From positions 1-56,759 of the forward strand of contig JAFTRI010000039.1 in the NCBI GenBank assembly GCA_017462345.1: a DNA stretch of 56,759 nucleotides, given 5' to 3'. Numbering within the stretch: the stretch's first letter is position 1; each line of letters begins with the position of its first letter. The translations under genes were made by a program, and so were the position numbers. This DNA is from Muribaculaceae bacterium. GTDB lineage: Bacteria; Bacteroidota; Bacteroidia; Bacteroidales; Muribaculaceae. Below are positions 10,475 through 19,662 of the stretch, in pieces. Below the pieces are notes generated by a model. The model did not search any database. It saw only the letters and a list, made by a program, of their open reading frames with translations, and had not been told where the DNA came from.

Positions 10475-11760
10475 TGGATACACTTGACCGAAAAACGCCA
10501 CCACCGGTAAGCGGATTCGCAGAACTGCACATTCCGGAGGTAAGGCATCTGACTCTTGATAACGGGATTCCTCTCACGGTTCTTGACAGCGGCGAGCAGG
10601 AAGTGAACAGACTGACACTGGCCTGGGACGGAGGCATTGCCGAAACACGGCTGCATGCTATTGCCTCGCTGACATCAAACATGCTACGGGAAGGGAGCCG
10701 GCATCATTCAGGAAGCGAGATTGCCGAGACATTCGACTACAACGGCTCATGGCTGAAATCATCGGTCATGTCCCATCACACATCGGTCGTAGCCCATTCA
10801 CTCAACTCCCGTACCGCCGAAATCCTGCCGATATTGTCAGAGATAGTCACGGAACCGGTGTTTCCCGAAAAGGAATTTTCAGTACTGCGGGAGAAAGCTG
10901 CACGTTCCATCGAACTCGAACGGGAGAAAGTCGAATATTACAGCTCAGTCAACCTCAGACGGATGACAATGGGCCACAATCATCCTCTGGCACACAACGA
11001 TGAGCCGGATGAAGTCAGAGCCATCTCAACCGAAGACCTCTACACACATCATCAACGTGTATTCAATAAGGCAACATGCGAGATATTCCTTGCCGGAAGA
11101 ATCACTCCCGCAATAGAGGAGACGGTTAACCGGAATTTCGGTATTGGAGAGCGACCGGCCGAAAGCATCTCACTGGACATATTGCCGTTTTCCCCATCAG
11201 ACGGCGACAGGCTCAAGATTACAAAACGGGACAATGCCCTACAGAGTTCAGTCAAGATAGCAATCCCCACTATAGGCCGCGACCATCCCGACTATATCCC
11301 GTTGCGCATAGCCATCATTGCCTTAGGCGGATATTTCGGCAGCCGGCTCATGACGAATATACGAGAAGACAAGGGTTACACCTACGGGATAAACGCATCC
11401 CTGCTCGGCTACCGTGAGGGAGGACTAATCACAATATCGTCACAGTGTGATAACCGATATGTAAACCCGCTGCTCGATGAAGTAAAAAAGGAAATAACCC
11501 GACTTGCGTCGGAGACATTCCCGCCTGACGAACTGGAGCGGGTCAAGAAACATGTCATGACACAACTGGCATCAACACTGGATTCCCCGTTCACAATGAT
11601 GGATTATTACGAGAATATACGATACACCCCCACTCCACCCGACTATTTCCCGCAACAGATACGCGCAGTGGAATCACTCACTACCGACGACATTCCCCGG
11701 CTGATTTCCAAGCATATCGATCCCGAGCGGCTATACACCTCCATCTGTGGCAACATATGA
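10474..11760 (+). CDS. M16-family peptidase homolog, zinc motif lost
   Basis: A 428-residue protein with the two-domain M16 (pitrilysin/MPP-like) layout: N-terminal half with HSGSEIAETFDYNG (78-91), C-terminal half with YFGSRLMTNIREDKGYTYG (287-305), the R...Y substrate-binding pair of M16 proteins. Where active members have HxxEH, this one has SLTSN (65-69), so no zinc can bind there. No signal peptide is visible. It resembles the non-catalytic half of two-subunit M16 peptidases; an active partner would have to be elsewhere. It is coupled to kdsB by a one-base overlap, and ends the operon. Confidence 0.85.
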   Translation: MDTLDRKTPPPVSGFAELHIPEVRHLTLDNGIPLTVLDSGEQEVNRLTLAWDGGIAETRLHAIASLTSNMLREGSRHHSGSEIAETFDYNGSWLKSSVMSHHTSVVAHSLNSRTAEILPILSEIVTEPVFPEKEFSVLREKAARSIELEREKVEYYSSVNLRRMTMGHNHPLAHNDEPDEVRAISTEDLYTHHQRVFNKATCEIFLAGRITPAIEETVNRNFGIGERPAESISLDILPFSPSDGDRLKITKRDNALQSSVKIAIPTIGRDHPDYIPLRIAIIALGGYFGSRLMTNIREDKGYTYGINASLLGYREGGLITISSQCDNRYVNPLLDEVKKEITRLASETFPPDELERVKKHVMTQLASTLDSPFTMMDYYENIRYTPTPPDYFPQQIRAVESLTTDDIPRLISKHIDPERLYTSICGNI

Positions 11761-11802
11761 CAGATAGGCGGAGTAAAAAAGCGCAAAAATCAGATTGTTA
11801 AT

Positions 11803-11834
11803 ATTGAAAAAACAATATTTTTTTACGAACTTTG
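11803..11834 (+). promoter_or_regulatory. Promoter for pfp
   Basis: ATTG at 11803-11806, 20 bases, then GAACTTTG at 11827-11834: one base off the consensus in the upstream element, and T replaced by G in the first base of the -7 box. Expected start near 11841, leaving a leader of about 59 bases. Confidence 0.5.
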
Positions 11835-11899
11835 CAACAAGAATGCATACATTCCAAAAACAGAACATATATATTTCTAAACTTATAAACGCATAGTTA

Positions 11900-13549
11900 A
11901 TGAAAAAGAGCGCTTTGCAGAAAGCCCGCGCGGCTTACCAGCCCAAACTGCCCATCGTACTGACCGGAGCAGTAAAGGCTGTTGAAGGCAATGCTACCGA
12001 ATCGGTAGCCGATCAGGAAGAAATCAAGAAACTGTTCCCCAACACCTATGGTCTTCCCGAATTGAAGTTCGAGAAGAATCCCTCGCCGAGCGTGGGCACT
12101 CCCATCAACGTGGGCGTAATCCTTTCGGGCGGACAGGCTCCCGGCGGTCACAACGTAATCAGCGGTCTGTTTGACGGAATCAAGAAAATCCACAAAGACA
12201 GCCACCTTTACGGCTTCCTCATGGGTCCCGGCGGATTCGTTGACCACCAATATATCGAACTTACAAACGAAATCATCGATGAATACCGTAACACGGGAGG
12301 ATTCGACATCATCGGATCCGGCCGTACCAAACTTGAAAGCAAAGAGCAATTTGACAAGGGTCTTGAAATTCTCAAGAAACTTGACATCAAGGCTCTCGTA
12401 ATCATCGGAGGCGACGACTCCAACACCAACGCCGCTATCCTTGCCGAATATTACAAGAGCATCAATGCAGGCGTTCAGGTAATCGGTTGCCCCAAGACTA
12501 TCGACGGTGACCTCAAGAACGACATGATCGAGACCTCATTCGGTTTCGACACTGCAACCAAAGTATATTCAGAAGTTATCGGCAATATCCAAAAAGACTG
12601 TAACTCAGCGAAGAAATACTGGCACTTTATCAAACTGATGGGCCGTTCGGCTTCACACATCGCACTTGAATGCGCCCTACAGACACAACCCAACGTGTGC
12701 ATCGTATCGGAGGAGGTTGAAGAAAAGAACATGACACTTGCCGACATCGTGGACAACATCGCCGGCATTGTCGCCAAGCGTGCAGCCAAGGGAGACAACT
12801 TCGGTATCGTACTTATCCCCGAAGGTCTCATCGAGTTCATCCCTGCAATGAAGAAACTCATTGCCGAGCTCAACGACCTGCTTGCAGCCAATGCCACTGA
12901 ATTCGCAACAGTAGCTGCTGCCGGACAGCGTCAGTATATCATCGACCACCTTTCAGCAGAGAATGCGGCAGTATACGCTTCACTCCCTGAAGGAGTTGCC
13001 CGCCAGCTCAGCCTCGACCGTGACCCGCACGGAAATGTACAGGTATCACTTATCGAGACCGAAAAACTTCTCAGCGAAATGGTTGGACGCCGTCTTGCCG
13101 AGATGAAAGCCGAAGGCTCATATACCGGAAAATTCTCCGCACTTCACCACTTCTTCGGTTACGAAGGCCGTTGCGCCGACCCGTCAAACTTCGATGCCGA
13201 CTATTGCTATGCCCTCGGTTTCAATGCCGCATGTCTCATCAACTCAGGAGTAACCGGCTACATGTCATCAGTGCGTAACCTGACCAAACCGTCAGTACAA
13301 TGGATTACAGGCGGTATACCCATCACCATGATGATGAACATGGAACGCCGTCACGGAGCGATGAAACCGGTAATCCAAAAAGCACTTGTACGCCTTGACG
13401 GAGCTCCATTCCGCAAATTCGCAGCCAAACGTGACGAGTGGGCACTCAACACCTGCTACATGTACCCCGGTCCCATCCAGTATTTCGGACCGGCAGAAGT
13501 ATGTGACCAGCCGTCAATGACACTCCGTTACGAACAGGAGGGGAAATAA
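11900..13549 (+). CDS. pfp: Diphosphate-fructose-6-phosphate 1-phosphotransferase (PPi-PFK)
   Basis: Uses pyrophosphate in place of ATP for the reversible phosphorylation of fructose 6-phosphate in glycolysis. The 549-residue protein is the long (plant beta-subunit-like) form. It shows [26 protein letters not shown], the catalytic [19 protein letters not shown] and [13 protein letters not shown]. The aspartate in GGDD, where ATP enzymes have Gly, and Lys in PKTIDGD mark PPi specificity. It stands alone with its own promoter and terminator. Codon use is markedly biased, as in highly expressed genes. Confidence 0.96.
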   Translation: MKKSALQKARAAYQPKLPIVLTGAVKAVEGNATESVADQEEIKKLFPNTYGLPELKFEKNPSPSVGTPINVGVILSGGQAPGGHNVISGLFDGIKKIHKDSHLYGFLMGPGGFVDHQYIELTNEIIDEYRNTGGFDIIGSGRTKLESKEQFDKGLEILKKLDIKALVIIGGDDSNTNAAILAEYYKSINAGVQVIGCPKTIDGDLKNDMIETSFGFDTATKVYSEVIGNIQKDCNSAKKYWHFIKLMGRSASHIALECALQTQPNVCIVSEEVEEKNMTLADIVDNIAGIVAKRAAKGDNFGIVLIPEGLIEFIPAMKKLIAELNDLLAANATEFATVAAAGQRQYIIDHLSAENAAVYASLPEGVARQLSLDRDPHGNVQVSLIETEKLLSEMVGRRLAEMKAEGSYTGKFSALHHFFGYEGRCADPSNFDADYCYALGFNAACLINSGVTGYMSSVRNLTKPSVQWITGGIPITMMMNMERRHGAMKPVIQKALVRLDGAPFRKFAAKRDEWALNTCYMYPGPIQYFGPAEVCDQPSMTLRYEQEGK

Positions 13550-13574
13550 TTCAAACCTTTCAATATCAGCTTGC

Positions 13575-13616
13575 AAATCCTGCCGGACAGCATCGTCGCT
13601 GCCGGCAGGATTTTTA
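13575..13616 (+). terminator. Intrinsic terminator after pfp
   Basis: An 11-12 bp stem (AATCCTGCCGG with CCGGCAGGATT) followed by TTTT. It starts 26 bases after the pfp stop codon. Confidence 0.85.
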
Positions 13617-13735
13617 TCAACAATTCCTACTTTTTACCGTGGTAACCTACTTTTCGACCAACATTCAAGCAATCATCAGACAATAATAATATTCCCTCAC
13701 CGTTTCAATTACTGTAACAAAACCGGAGACCATCA

Positions 13736-14629
13736 ATGAGAGCCGCATTCATAATTCTACTGACAAGCCTATTGCCCCTCCTGTGTCACTCACAAAGCAG
13801 CATAAGCTATGATTACATATCTTCAAGCACGCTGAAAGATGATGACGGGAACAGCTACGGAAAAGGTGACATACAGATAATCTCAGGTCGATTCAACATG
13901 CCGTTGTCACTGAAAATGAATGAAAAACGTCAACCGACCATGTGGACGGCAACCCTCAGTGCAAAATATGGTATGCTCAACAATTCAGGTTCCACCGATT
14001 ACCTGAATCCTGACGAAATCATCAACACAAGCATAAACATTACCCACATACGCCCAATAAACGACCGTTGGGGACTGATAATATCACTTGGTGCCGGCGT
14101 ATACGCAATGCCTGACTATATAAGATGGGAAAGTATTCTTGCCAACGGAGGCTTCTCGTTCATCTACAACATGAACAAGAACTTCAGATTAGGAGTTGGA
14201 GGAGGGCTTACCAACTCTTTCGGGACTCCGATACTGTTGCCCATGATATACATAAACTGGAAAACACGAGGCAAATATGAGTTGAATCTCGACTTTGCTG
14301 GACGCTTGAGAGCATCAGCCGCCACTTGGCTAAGTACAAGGGTAAAAATGGAACTTACAGCAATAGAAATGGACGGGATGTCAGCCGTCATAAAGGTTGA
14401 CGGCAAGACAAAGATATACTCGTCAACAATGTTCAAGTCATATATCACACCAAGCTATCATTTCAACAAGCATCTTAGCGTCTACTTAGGGCTTGGTGCC
14501 GACTGGCGACGCTCCGCCAACATCCGCAACCGCAAATTGAAAGACATGTTCAACTTCAATCACAGCGGAGACAGGCACTTTACCTCGGCATTCCGCATCA
14601 CTGCCGGACTGCGCTACCAACTAAAATAA
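13736..14629 (+). CDS. Outer-membrane beta-barrel protein (DUF6268-like)
   Basis: A 297-residue protein with a signal peptide (MRAAFIILLTSLLPLLCHS) and many alternating amphipathic strands rich in Gly, Tyr and Trp, for example WGLIISLGAGVYAMP and FRLGVGGGLTNSFG, ending in FRITAGLRYQLK, a typical last strand of a barrel. It resembles the DUF6268 family of Bacteroidetes barrels; function is unknown. Its last nine bases overlap the end of the converging NlpC/P60 gene. I see no clear -7 box upstream. Confidence 0.7.
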   Translation: MRAAFIILLTSLLPLLCHSQSSISYDYISSSTLKDDDGNSYGKGDIQIISGRFNMPLSLKMNEKRQPTMWTATLSAKYGMLNNSGSTDYLNPDEIINTSINITHIRPINDRWGLIISLGAGVYAMPDYIRWESILANGGFSFIYNMNKNFRLGVGGGLTNSFGTPILLPMIYINWKTRGKYELNLDFAGRLRASAATWLSTRVKMELTAIEMDGMSAVIKVDGKTKIYSSTMFKSYITPSYHFNKHLSVYLGLGADWRRSANIRNRKLKDMFNFNHSGDRHFTSAFRITAGLRYQLK

Positions 14630-15154
14630 TGCCGGGACCCTACCGCAGGAATGAAAGGTGCGAAGGTAGTATTTTTCATCAAGATTACTGATTATAACCC
14701 CTTTTCGGGTTGTAGAGTGGATTATCTCATCATTCCCGATATACAACCCCACATGAGAGACCCTTTTCTTGTTTTTGCCTGTAGCGAAGAAAACCAGATC
14801 ACCGGCTTTCAACTCTTTTCGCTTTATACTTTTACAATATTGCTGCTGACTGGCAGATGAACGGGGTAACTTTATCCCGCACACGTCTTTAAAAACCATC
14901 ATTACCATTCCCGAGCAATCGGTCCCTTTACGGGAGCTGCCGCCATAGGAATACTTCGTGCCAAGCCATTTTTTTGCCTCCTTCACAAGATCATCAGCAG
15001 AGTATGAGCCACCACCCGCCTCATTCTCAGGCTGTGCCGCATCCACCGCATAACCCGCACCGGCAACCGTCTTGCTTGAGCCGCAGCCGGTAAAGACAAT
15101 TGCCAACAAAACTGCAGCCAAAACCGGCAACGTATATCCATATCCTTTTCCCAT
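14621..15154 (-). CDS. NlpC/P60 family cell-wall hydrolase, lipoprotein
   Basis: Predicted gamma-D-glutamyl-diamino acid endopeptidase that trims peptidoglycan stems from an envelope location. The 177-residue product has a lipobox VFTGC (C24) after a hydrophobic signal, a short linker, then the NlpC/P60 domain: catalytic Cys in GTDCSGMV (C80), His in RVSHVGLYIG (H134) and the third polar residue in EIIHSTTR (H146). Length and layout match Spr/NlpC-type lipoproteins. It converges on the barrel gene with a nine-base overlap. A -7 box lies at 15180-15187. Confidence 0.93.
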   Translation of the reverse strand: MGKGYGYTLPVLAAVLLAIVFTGCGSSKTVAGAGYAVDAAQPENEAGGGSYSADDLVKEAKKWLGTKYSYGGSSRKGTDCSGMVMMVFKDVCGIKLPRSSASQQQYCKSIKRKELKAGDLVFFATGKNKKRVSHVGLYIGNDEIIHSTTRKGVIISNLDEKYYLRTFHSCGRVPALF

Positions 15155-15179
15155 TACTGTCCCATGATTAGCAACAGCA

Positions 15180-15187
15180 CAAAATTA
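15180..15187 (-). promoter_or_regulatory. -7 box for the NlpC/P60 gene
   Basis: TAATTTTG on the minus strand, 25 bases before the start codon at 15154. Confidence 0.5.
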
Positions 15188-15303
15188 GGTTATTATTTCA
15201 CTAATTTCACACATTTACTGCTAATTTCCATTAACAAACACACACAGCATATTAAATTACATTAAGTAAGGATATTTTGGCAACAAGATTTGAAATAAAC
15301 GCG

Positions 15304-15311
15304 TATTTTTG
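15304..15311 (+). promoter_or_regulatory. -7 box for htrA/degQ
   Basis: TATTTTTG; a TTTG lies at 15276-15279, 24 bases upstream, slightly further than the usual spacing. Transcription should begin near 15318, which places the two repeats at 15328-15362 inside the leader. Confidence 0.55.
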
Positions 15312-15327
15312 CCGTCAAGATCATAAC

Positions 15328-15362
15328 GTTAAATTTTAACGGGATGAATGTTTAATTTTAAC
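15328..15362 (+). repeat. Duplicated 13-bp near-palindrome in the htrA leader
   Basis: GTTAAATTTTAAC (15328-15340, perfect palindrome around a central T) and GTTTAATTTTAAC (15350-15362, one mismatch). The copies are 22 bases apart, about two helical turns, and the second ends 11 bases before the ATG. The arrangement looks like a pair of operator sites, or a leader structure; both are AT-rich, so chance is possible. Confidence 0.4.
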
Positions 15363-15373
15363 AACTCAGTGAT

Positions 15374-16888
15374 ATGAAGAACATTTTAAAAACAACACTG
15401 CTCTCGTCAAGCATCGCAATCGCATGCAGCTTAGCAGTAAACGCATGGGCATCACCTCAGAGCGATACACAGCTGACCGAGACTTCATTACAGGGAGAAA
15501 ACGACAGGAACTTCTACAACGTATCACAGCGGGCAACTCCACCCACCGACTTTACCCACGCCGCCGAAAGCACAATCAATGGTGTTGTGAGCATCAAAAG
15601 CTTTGCAACACCGCGCAGCTACCAATACGGGAACGGGAACTCGTTCAGCGACCCTTTCTTTGACTTCTTTTTCGGCAATCCATACCGCCGTCGCCAACAG
15701 CCACAACAACAGGAAAGAGAGGAACAGCCACTGGGACTCGGCTCGGGAGTTATCATCAGTGATGACGGTTATATCGTCACCAACAATCACGTAATCGATG
15801 GAGCAGAGAAACTCGAGATCACACTAAATGACAACCGTACGTTCAATGCAACCGTGGTAGGTACCGATGCGACCACCGACCTTGCACTGATAAAAATAGA
15901 TGCAGACAACCTTCCGGTGATTCCCATCGGAGATTCTGATGCCCTCAAGGTTGGGGAATGGGTTCTTGCGGTAGGTAACCCATTCGGGTTCACATCGACC
16001 GTAACCACCGGAATTGTCAGTGCCAAAGCACGCAACATTTCATCAATAACACACGGACGCGCCATGGGCATAGAGTCGTTCATACAGACCGACGCAGCCG
16101 TAAATCCGGGAAATTCAGGTGGAGCATTAGTCAACATTAACGGTGAATTGGTAGGGATAAACACTGCAATATACTCCCAGACAGGCAACTATGCCGGATA
16201 TTCATTTGCCATCCCCACTTCTATTGTCACCAAGATAATCACCGACATCAAACAATACGGGACAGTACAGCGTGCAGTACTCGGTATAAGTTTCTCTGAA
16301 CTCACACCCAAACAAGCAAAAGAAAAGGATATAACCATCGTAAACGACGGGCTGCTCGTGGCAGGAGTGAGTGACAGGAGTGCCGCCAAGGAGGCCGGAC
16401 TCGAAGAAGGAGATGTAATCATCGCAATCAACGGTACAGAGACACATAATACGGCACAGCTACAGGAGCAGATGGCCAAATACCGTCCCGGCGACAAAAT
16501 CACCGTCACATACGTACGCGACAACAAGAAACATACAGCCAACGTAACGCTCCGTAACAACCAGGGCAACACCAAAATCACCAAAGCCAATGACATAATG
16601 GAACTCGGTTGCGCATTCAGCAAAGTGCCTGATGAAACATTAAAACAACTTGAAATAAGTTACGGTGTACAGGTATCAGGGCTTACCGACGGCAAATTCA
16701 AGAATGCCGGCATAAAAGACGGGTTCATTATACTCGAAATCAACAATACCCGTGTCACCTCACGCGATGATGTCGAGAAGATATACAACGCCATCATGAA
16801 GAGCCAGGAACATGACAAGGTAATGTTCATCATAGGCATCTACCCGACCGGCAAAAAAGTCTACTACGCCGTCCCCCTGTCGGAATAG
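15374..16888 (+). CDS. HtrA/DegQ-type periplasmic serine protease
   Basis: Do-like protease and chaperone for misfolded envelope proteins. The 504-residue protein has a signal peptide (cleavage near AWASPQ), a Phe- and Gln-rich L loop region (about 88-118, including FSDPFFDFFFGNPYRRRQQP), a trypsin-like domain with the complete triad H139 (TNNHVID), D169 (TTDLALIK) and S248 (GNSGG), and two C-terminal PDZ domains (about 310-400 and 415-500). Length is typical of the family. It is monocistronic, with its own promoter and a strong terminator. Confidence 0.95.
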   Translation: MKNILKTTLLSSSIAIACSLAVNAWASPQSDTQLTETSLQGENDRNFYNVSQRATPPTDFTHAAESTINGVVSIKSFATPRSYQYGNGNSFSDPFFDFFFGNPYRRRQQPQQQEREEQPLGLGSGVIISDDGYIVTNNHVIDGAEKLEITLNDNRTFNATVVGTDATTDLALIKIDADNLPVIPIGDSDALKVGEWVLAVGNPFGFTSTVTTGIVSAKARNISSITHGRAMGIESFIQTDAAVNPGNSGGALVNINGELVGINTAIYSQTGNYAGYSFAIPTSIVTKIITDIKQYGTVQRAVLGISFSELTPKQAKEKDITIVNDGLLVAGVSDRSAAKEAGLEEGDVIIAINGTETHNTAQLQEQMAKYRPGDKITVTYVRDNKKHTANVTLRNNQGNTKITKANDIMELGCAFSKVPDETLKQLEISYGVQVSGLTDGKFKNAGIKDGFIILEINNTRVTSRDDVEKIYNAIMKSQEHDKVMFIIGIYPTGKKVYYAVPLSE

Positions 16889-16910
16889 CCTGACAACCAT
16901 ATTAACCCAC

Positions 16911-16945
16911 AAGGAGTCTGTGCGCGGGCACAGACTCCTTTATTT
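16911..16945 (+). terminator. Intrinsic terminator after htrA
   Basis: A perfect 13-bp stem (AAGGAGTCTGTGC with GCACAGACTCCTT), four-base loop, followed by TATTTT. Confidence 0.9.
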
Positions 16946-17037
16946 TCCACACGTTTTCAATGTCAGGGATGAGCTATGGATTGAATACCAGCACCAAAAT
17001 TGTGACAGGATGACATACGGAGTGATGATTTTTATTG

Positions 17038-17045
17038 TAATTTTG
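17038..17045 (+). promoter_or_regulatory. -7 box for the NatAB-like operon
   Basis: TAATTTTG, 28 bases before the ATG at 17074. No matching -33 element at the right distance. Confidence 0.5.
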
Positions 17046-17073
17046 CGGCATATATTACGAAACATCAATTAAT

Positions 17074-17997
17074 ATGGAACTTGTAAAAGTCGAAAATGTC
17101 TCAAAAATATTCACAGGGCATACAGCACTCGATGACGTGTCACTGACGATACCCCAGGGAAGCATCTACGGGCTTCTCGGTCCAAACGGTGCAGGTAAAA
17201 CCACACTCATAAGGATAATAAACCACATCACCGCCCCCGATAAAGGTAACGTGTACTTTGACAACCACCCGCTCACTGCCGATGATGTGAAACACATAGG
17301 CTACCTGCCGGAAGAACGCGGTCTCTACAAGAAGATGAAAGTAGGTGAGCAGGCTGTATTTTTCGCCCGTCTCAAAGGACTCTCCCGTCGCGATGCGGTA
17401 AAGCAGCTTAAGGAGTGGTTTGAACGGTTTGGCATAACAGAATGGTGGGACAAGAAAGTCGAGGAACTGTCAAAGGGGATGGCACAGAAGATACAATTCA
17501 TCATCACAGTACTACACCGCCCGAAATTGCTTATCTTTGACGAACCGTTTTCAGGATTCGATCCCATCAACGCCAATCTTCTCAAAGAAGAGATACTCAC
17601 ACTGCGTGACAATGGAGCGACAATAATTTTCAGCACCCACAACATGTCGAGCGTCGAGGAAATATGCGACCACATCACCCTCATCAACAAATCCCGCAAC
17701 ATATTGTCAGGAAAAGTCGAGGATATACGTAACGCATACTCCCATAACCGGTACACACTGACATTCACCGGTGATGCCGCGACATTGAGCTATGCGATAA
17801 AAGACCGGATAACCGATTCTCAAACCACCCTGCTTGACAATGGCCGCATACAGATGGCAGTCAATATCGCAGAGAGTTCATCACTACGCGACATCATCGC
17901 TATAGCAAACGACAAGGTAGCCATCAACAGCATTACGGAATCAATTCCGTCCATGAACGACATATTTATCAAGACAGTAGAAGAATATAACAAATAG
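17074..17997 (+). CDS. ABC transporter ATP-binding protein, NatA-like
   Basis: A 307-residue ATPase subunit of an ABC-2 type exporter. Walker A GPNGAGKTT, signature LSKGMAQK, Walker B LLIFDEPFSGFDP and the H-loop STHNM are all intact, and a C-terminal domain of about 80 residues follows, as in NatA. It is followed after three bases by its permease (18001-19320). NatAB exports sodium in Bacillus; the substrate here is not shown by the sequence. Confidence 0.92.
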   Translation: MELVKVENVSKIFTGHTALDDVSLTIPQGSIYGLLGPNGAGKTTLIRIINHITAPDKGNVYFDNHPLTADDVKHIGYLPEERGLYKKMKVGEQAVFFARLKGLSRRDAVKQLKEWFERFGITEWWDKKVEELSKGMAQKIQFIITVLHRPKLLIFDEPFSGFDPINANLLKEEILTLRDNGATIIFSTHNMSSVEEICDHITLINKSRNILSGKVEDIRNAYSHNRYTLTFTGDAATLSYAIKDRITDSQTTLLDNGRIQMAVNIAESSSLRDIIAIANDKVAINSITESIPSMNDIFIKTVEEYNK

Positions 17998-18000
17998 ACA

Positions 18001-19320
18001 ATGGCCATGGACTCTAAAATAGGAATCATAATACGCCGCGAATATCTGGAACGCGTATCCAAAAAAAGTTTCATCATCTCTACCCTACTCATGCCTTTAC
18101 TCATGTTAGGCATGATGGTTGCGCCCGCATTGATAGCAACATTCTCGACTCCATCGGTCAAGACTATAGCCGTTGTCGACAACAGCAACCTCATCGGGCA
18201 CAATCTTGAAAGTAACGATGAAGTGAAATACTTATCGACCGATGTACCACTCGACTCGGCCCTTGCCGACAGTGACATAGACGGTGTCCTGTTTATCGAG
18301 GAGAACATAATGACTTCACCCACCGGAGTACGTCTATACACAAACGGACCGGCCTCCATATCATTAGAACAAGATATCACATCCCAGATTGAGAACATCC
18401 TTGAAACAGAAAAACTCAAATCATACGATATTGAAGACCTCGACAAGATTCTCGATGCAGTTAAATCGGACATAACGCTACAAACCTTCCGAAACGATCA
18501 GGATTCAGAGGACACCGTCGCATCATCTTCAATGCTTTCCTACATAACCGGTATGCTGATGACACTCCTGCTATACATATTCCTCCTCCTTTACGGTCAG
18601 ATGGTAATGACAAGCATTATCGAGGAGAAGAACAACCGTGTACTTGAAATCGTGGTGTCATCCATAAAGCCAGCCCAACTGATGATGGGGAAAATTGTCG
18701 GGATAGGACTTGTAGCCGTCACACAGATACTGATATGGGGAGTACTCATCTCGGCAATCTCCGGCATCATTCTTCCCAATATCATGCCTGCCGAGGTCAT
18801 GAATGAAGTAAACGCCTACAATAACGGGACAATCGATGTGACCACGGCCGCCAACGACACCGAGATGCTTCATGCCATATCTACACTCAGCGATGTAGGC
18901 TACGTATTGGGAATATTCGGTTACCTGACGCTGTTTCTCATAGGAGGATTCCTGTTCTACTCATCCATATATGCCGCCATCGGCTCAGCAGTCGATAATA
19001 TACAGGATGCCGGGCAGTTCCAGTCAATAGTAGTGTTTCCTATTATCATCGGCCTTATACTGGCAATGAGTGCCATTAATGACCCTAACTCCACAATGGC
19101 TACAGTCATGTCAATGATACCATTTACATCCCCGATGGTAATGATGGCACGCATCCCGTTCGGCATAGCGACATGGGAGATAATAACATCGCTCATTATA
19201 GTGTATGTCTCATTTGTTGTAATGGTGTGGCTGGCAGCCAAAATATATCGTGTCGGGATATTCATGTACGGAAAGAAACCGACAATAAAAGAACTGATAC
19301 GCTGGATCAACTACCGTTAA
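18001..19320 (+). CDS. ABC-2 type permease, NatB-like
   Basis: A 439-residue membrane subunit partnering the ATPase just upstream. One N-terminal membrane helix (IISTLLMPLLMLGMMVAPAL), a large extracytoplasmic domain (about 60-170), then five to six helices (for example GMLMTLLLYIFLLLYG). The MEEKNNR-like element ...IIEEKNNRVLEIVVSS... before the second helix is typical of NatB/ABC2_membrane_3 proteins. The start could be the ATG at 18001 or at 18007. Confidence 0.9.
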   Translation: MAMDSKIGIIIRREYLERVSKKSFIISTLLMPLLMLGMMVAPALIATFSTPSVKTIAVVDNSNLIGHNLESNDEVKYLSTDVPLDSALADSDIDGVLFIEENIMTSPTGVRLYTNGPASISLEQDITSQIENILETEKLKSYDIEDLDKILDAVKSDITLQTFRNDQDSEDTVASSSMLSYITGMLMTLLLYIFLLLYGQMVMTSIIEEKNNRVLEIVVSSIKPAQLMMGKIVGIGLVAVTQILIWGVLISAISGIILPNIMPAEVMNEVNAYNNGTIDVTTAANDTEMLHAISTLSDVGYVLGIFGYLTLFLIGGFLFYSSIYAAIGSAVDNIQDAGQFQSIVVFPIIIGLILAMSAINDPNSTMATVMSMIPFTSPMVMMARIPFGIATWEIITSLIIVYVSFVVMVWLAAKIYRVGIFMYGKKPTIKELIRWINYR

Positions 19321-19662
19321 CCGCATTATAACAAAAGCAACAAGGCCGCTCCTCACGGGGCGGCCTTGTTACTTCTTGTCTTTAAACAAGACATTACAAA
19401 CCTAACATAATACACATTTACTATTTCGCAATAAACACTATTGCTTCAGAATACTAACAATCTATACTAACCTTATAAAACTTGGAAATCATTCCATCAA
19501 CCGGAACAACTCCGTTGACAGCACAAAGGTAGGCATCATATCATCACCAGATCTCCACCTCAAAATAAAATATAAATCATTTTCAACGCGCGACTGCATT
19601 CCATGGCTTGATATACAGGCACTTACATTCCACACACCAATCAGCAAATATAAACTGAAATA
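19321..19662. other. Intergenic region with hairpins, possible small RNA
   Basis: This 342-bp gap holds no credible reading frame. It contains the natB terminator, a 6-bp hairpin at 19374-19391 (TCTTGT with ACAAGA), another at 19428-19444 (GCAATA with TATTGC), and on the minus strand a -7-like TACCTTTG at 19524-19531. A leftward transcript from about 19517 to the hairpin at 19339 would be about 180 nt and structured. No -33 element is seen, so this is only a candidate. Confidence 0.35.
19339..19374. terminator. Terminator after natB, possibly bidirectional
   Basis: An 11-bp stem (AACAAGGCCGC with GCGGCCTTGTT) around a ten-base loop. On the plus strand ACTTCTT follows; on the minus strand the stem is followed by GCTTTTGTTAT, so it may also end a leftward transcript. 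Confidence 0.75.

Noticed and set aside
15241-15373. Transfer RNA or structured RNA in the htrA upstream gap
   Set aside because: AT-rich with short palindromes only; no cloverleaf or conserved RNA features.
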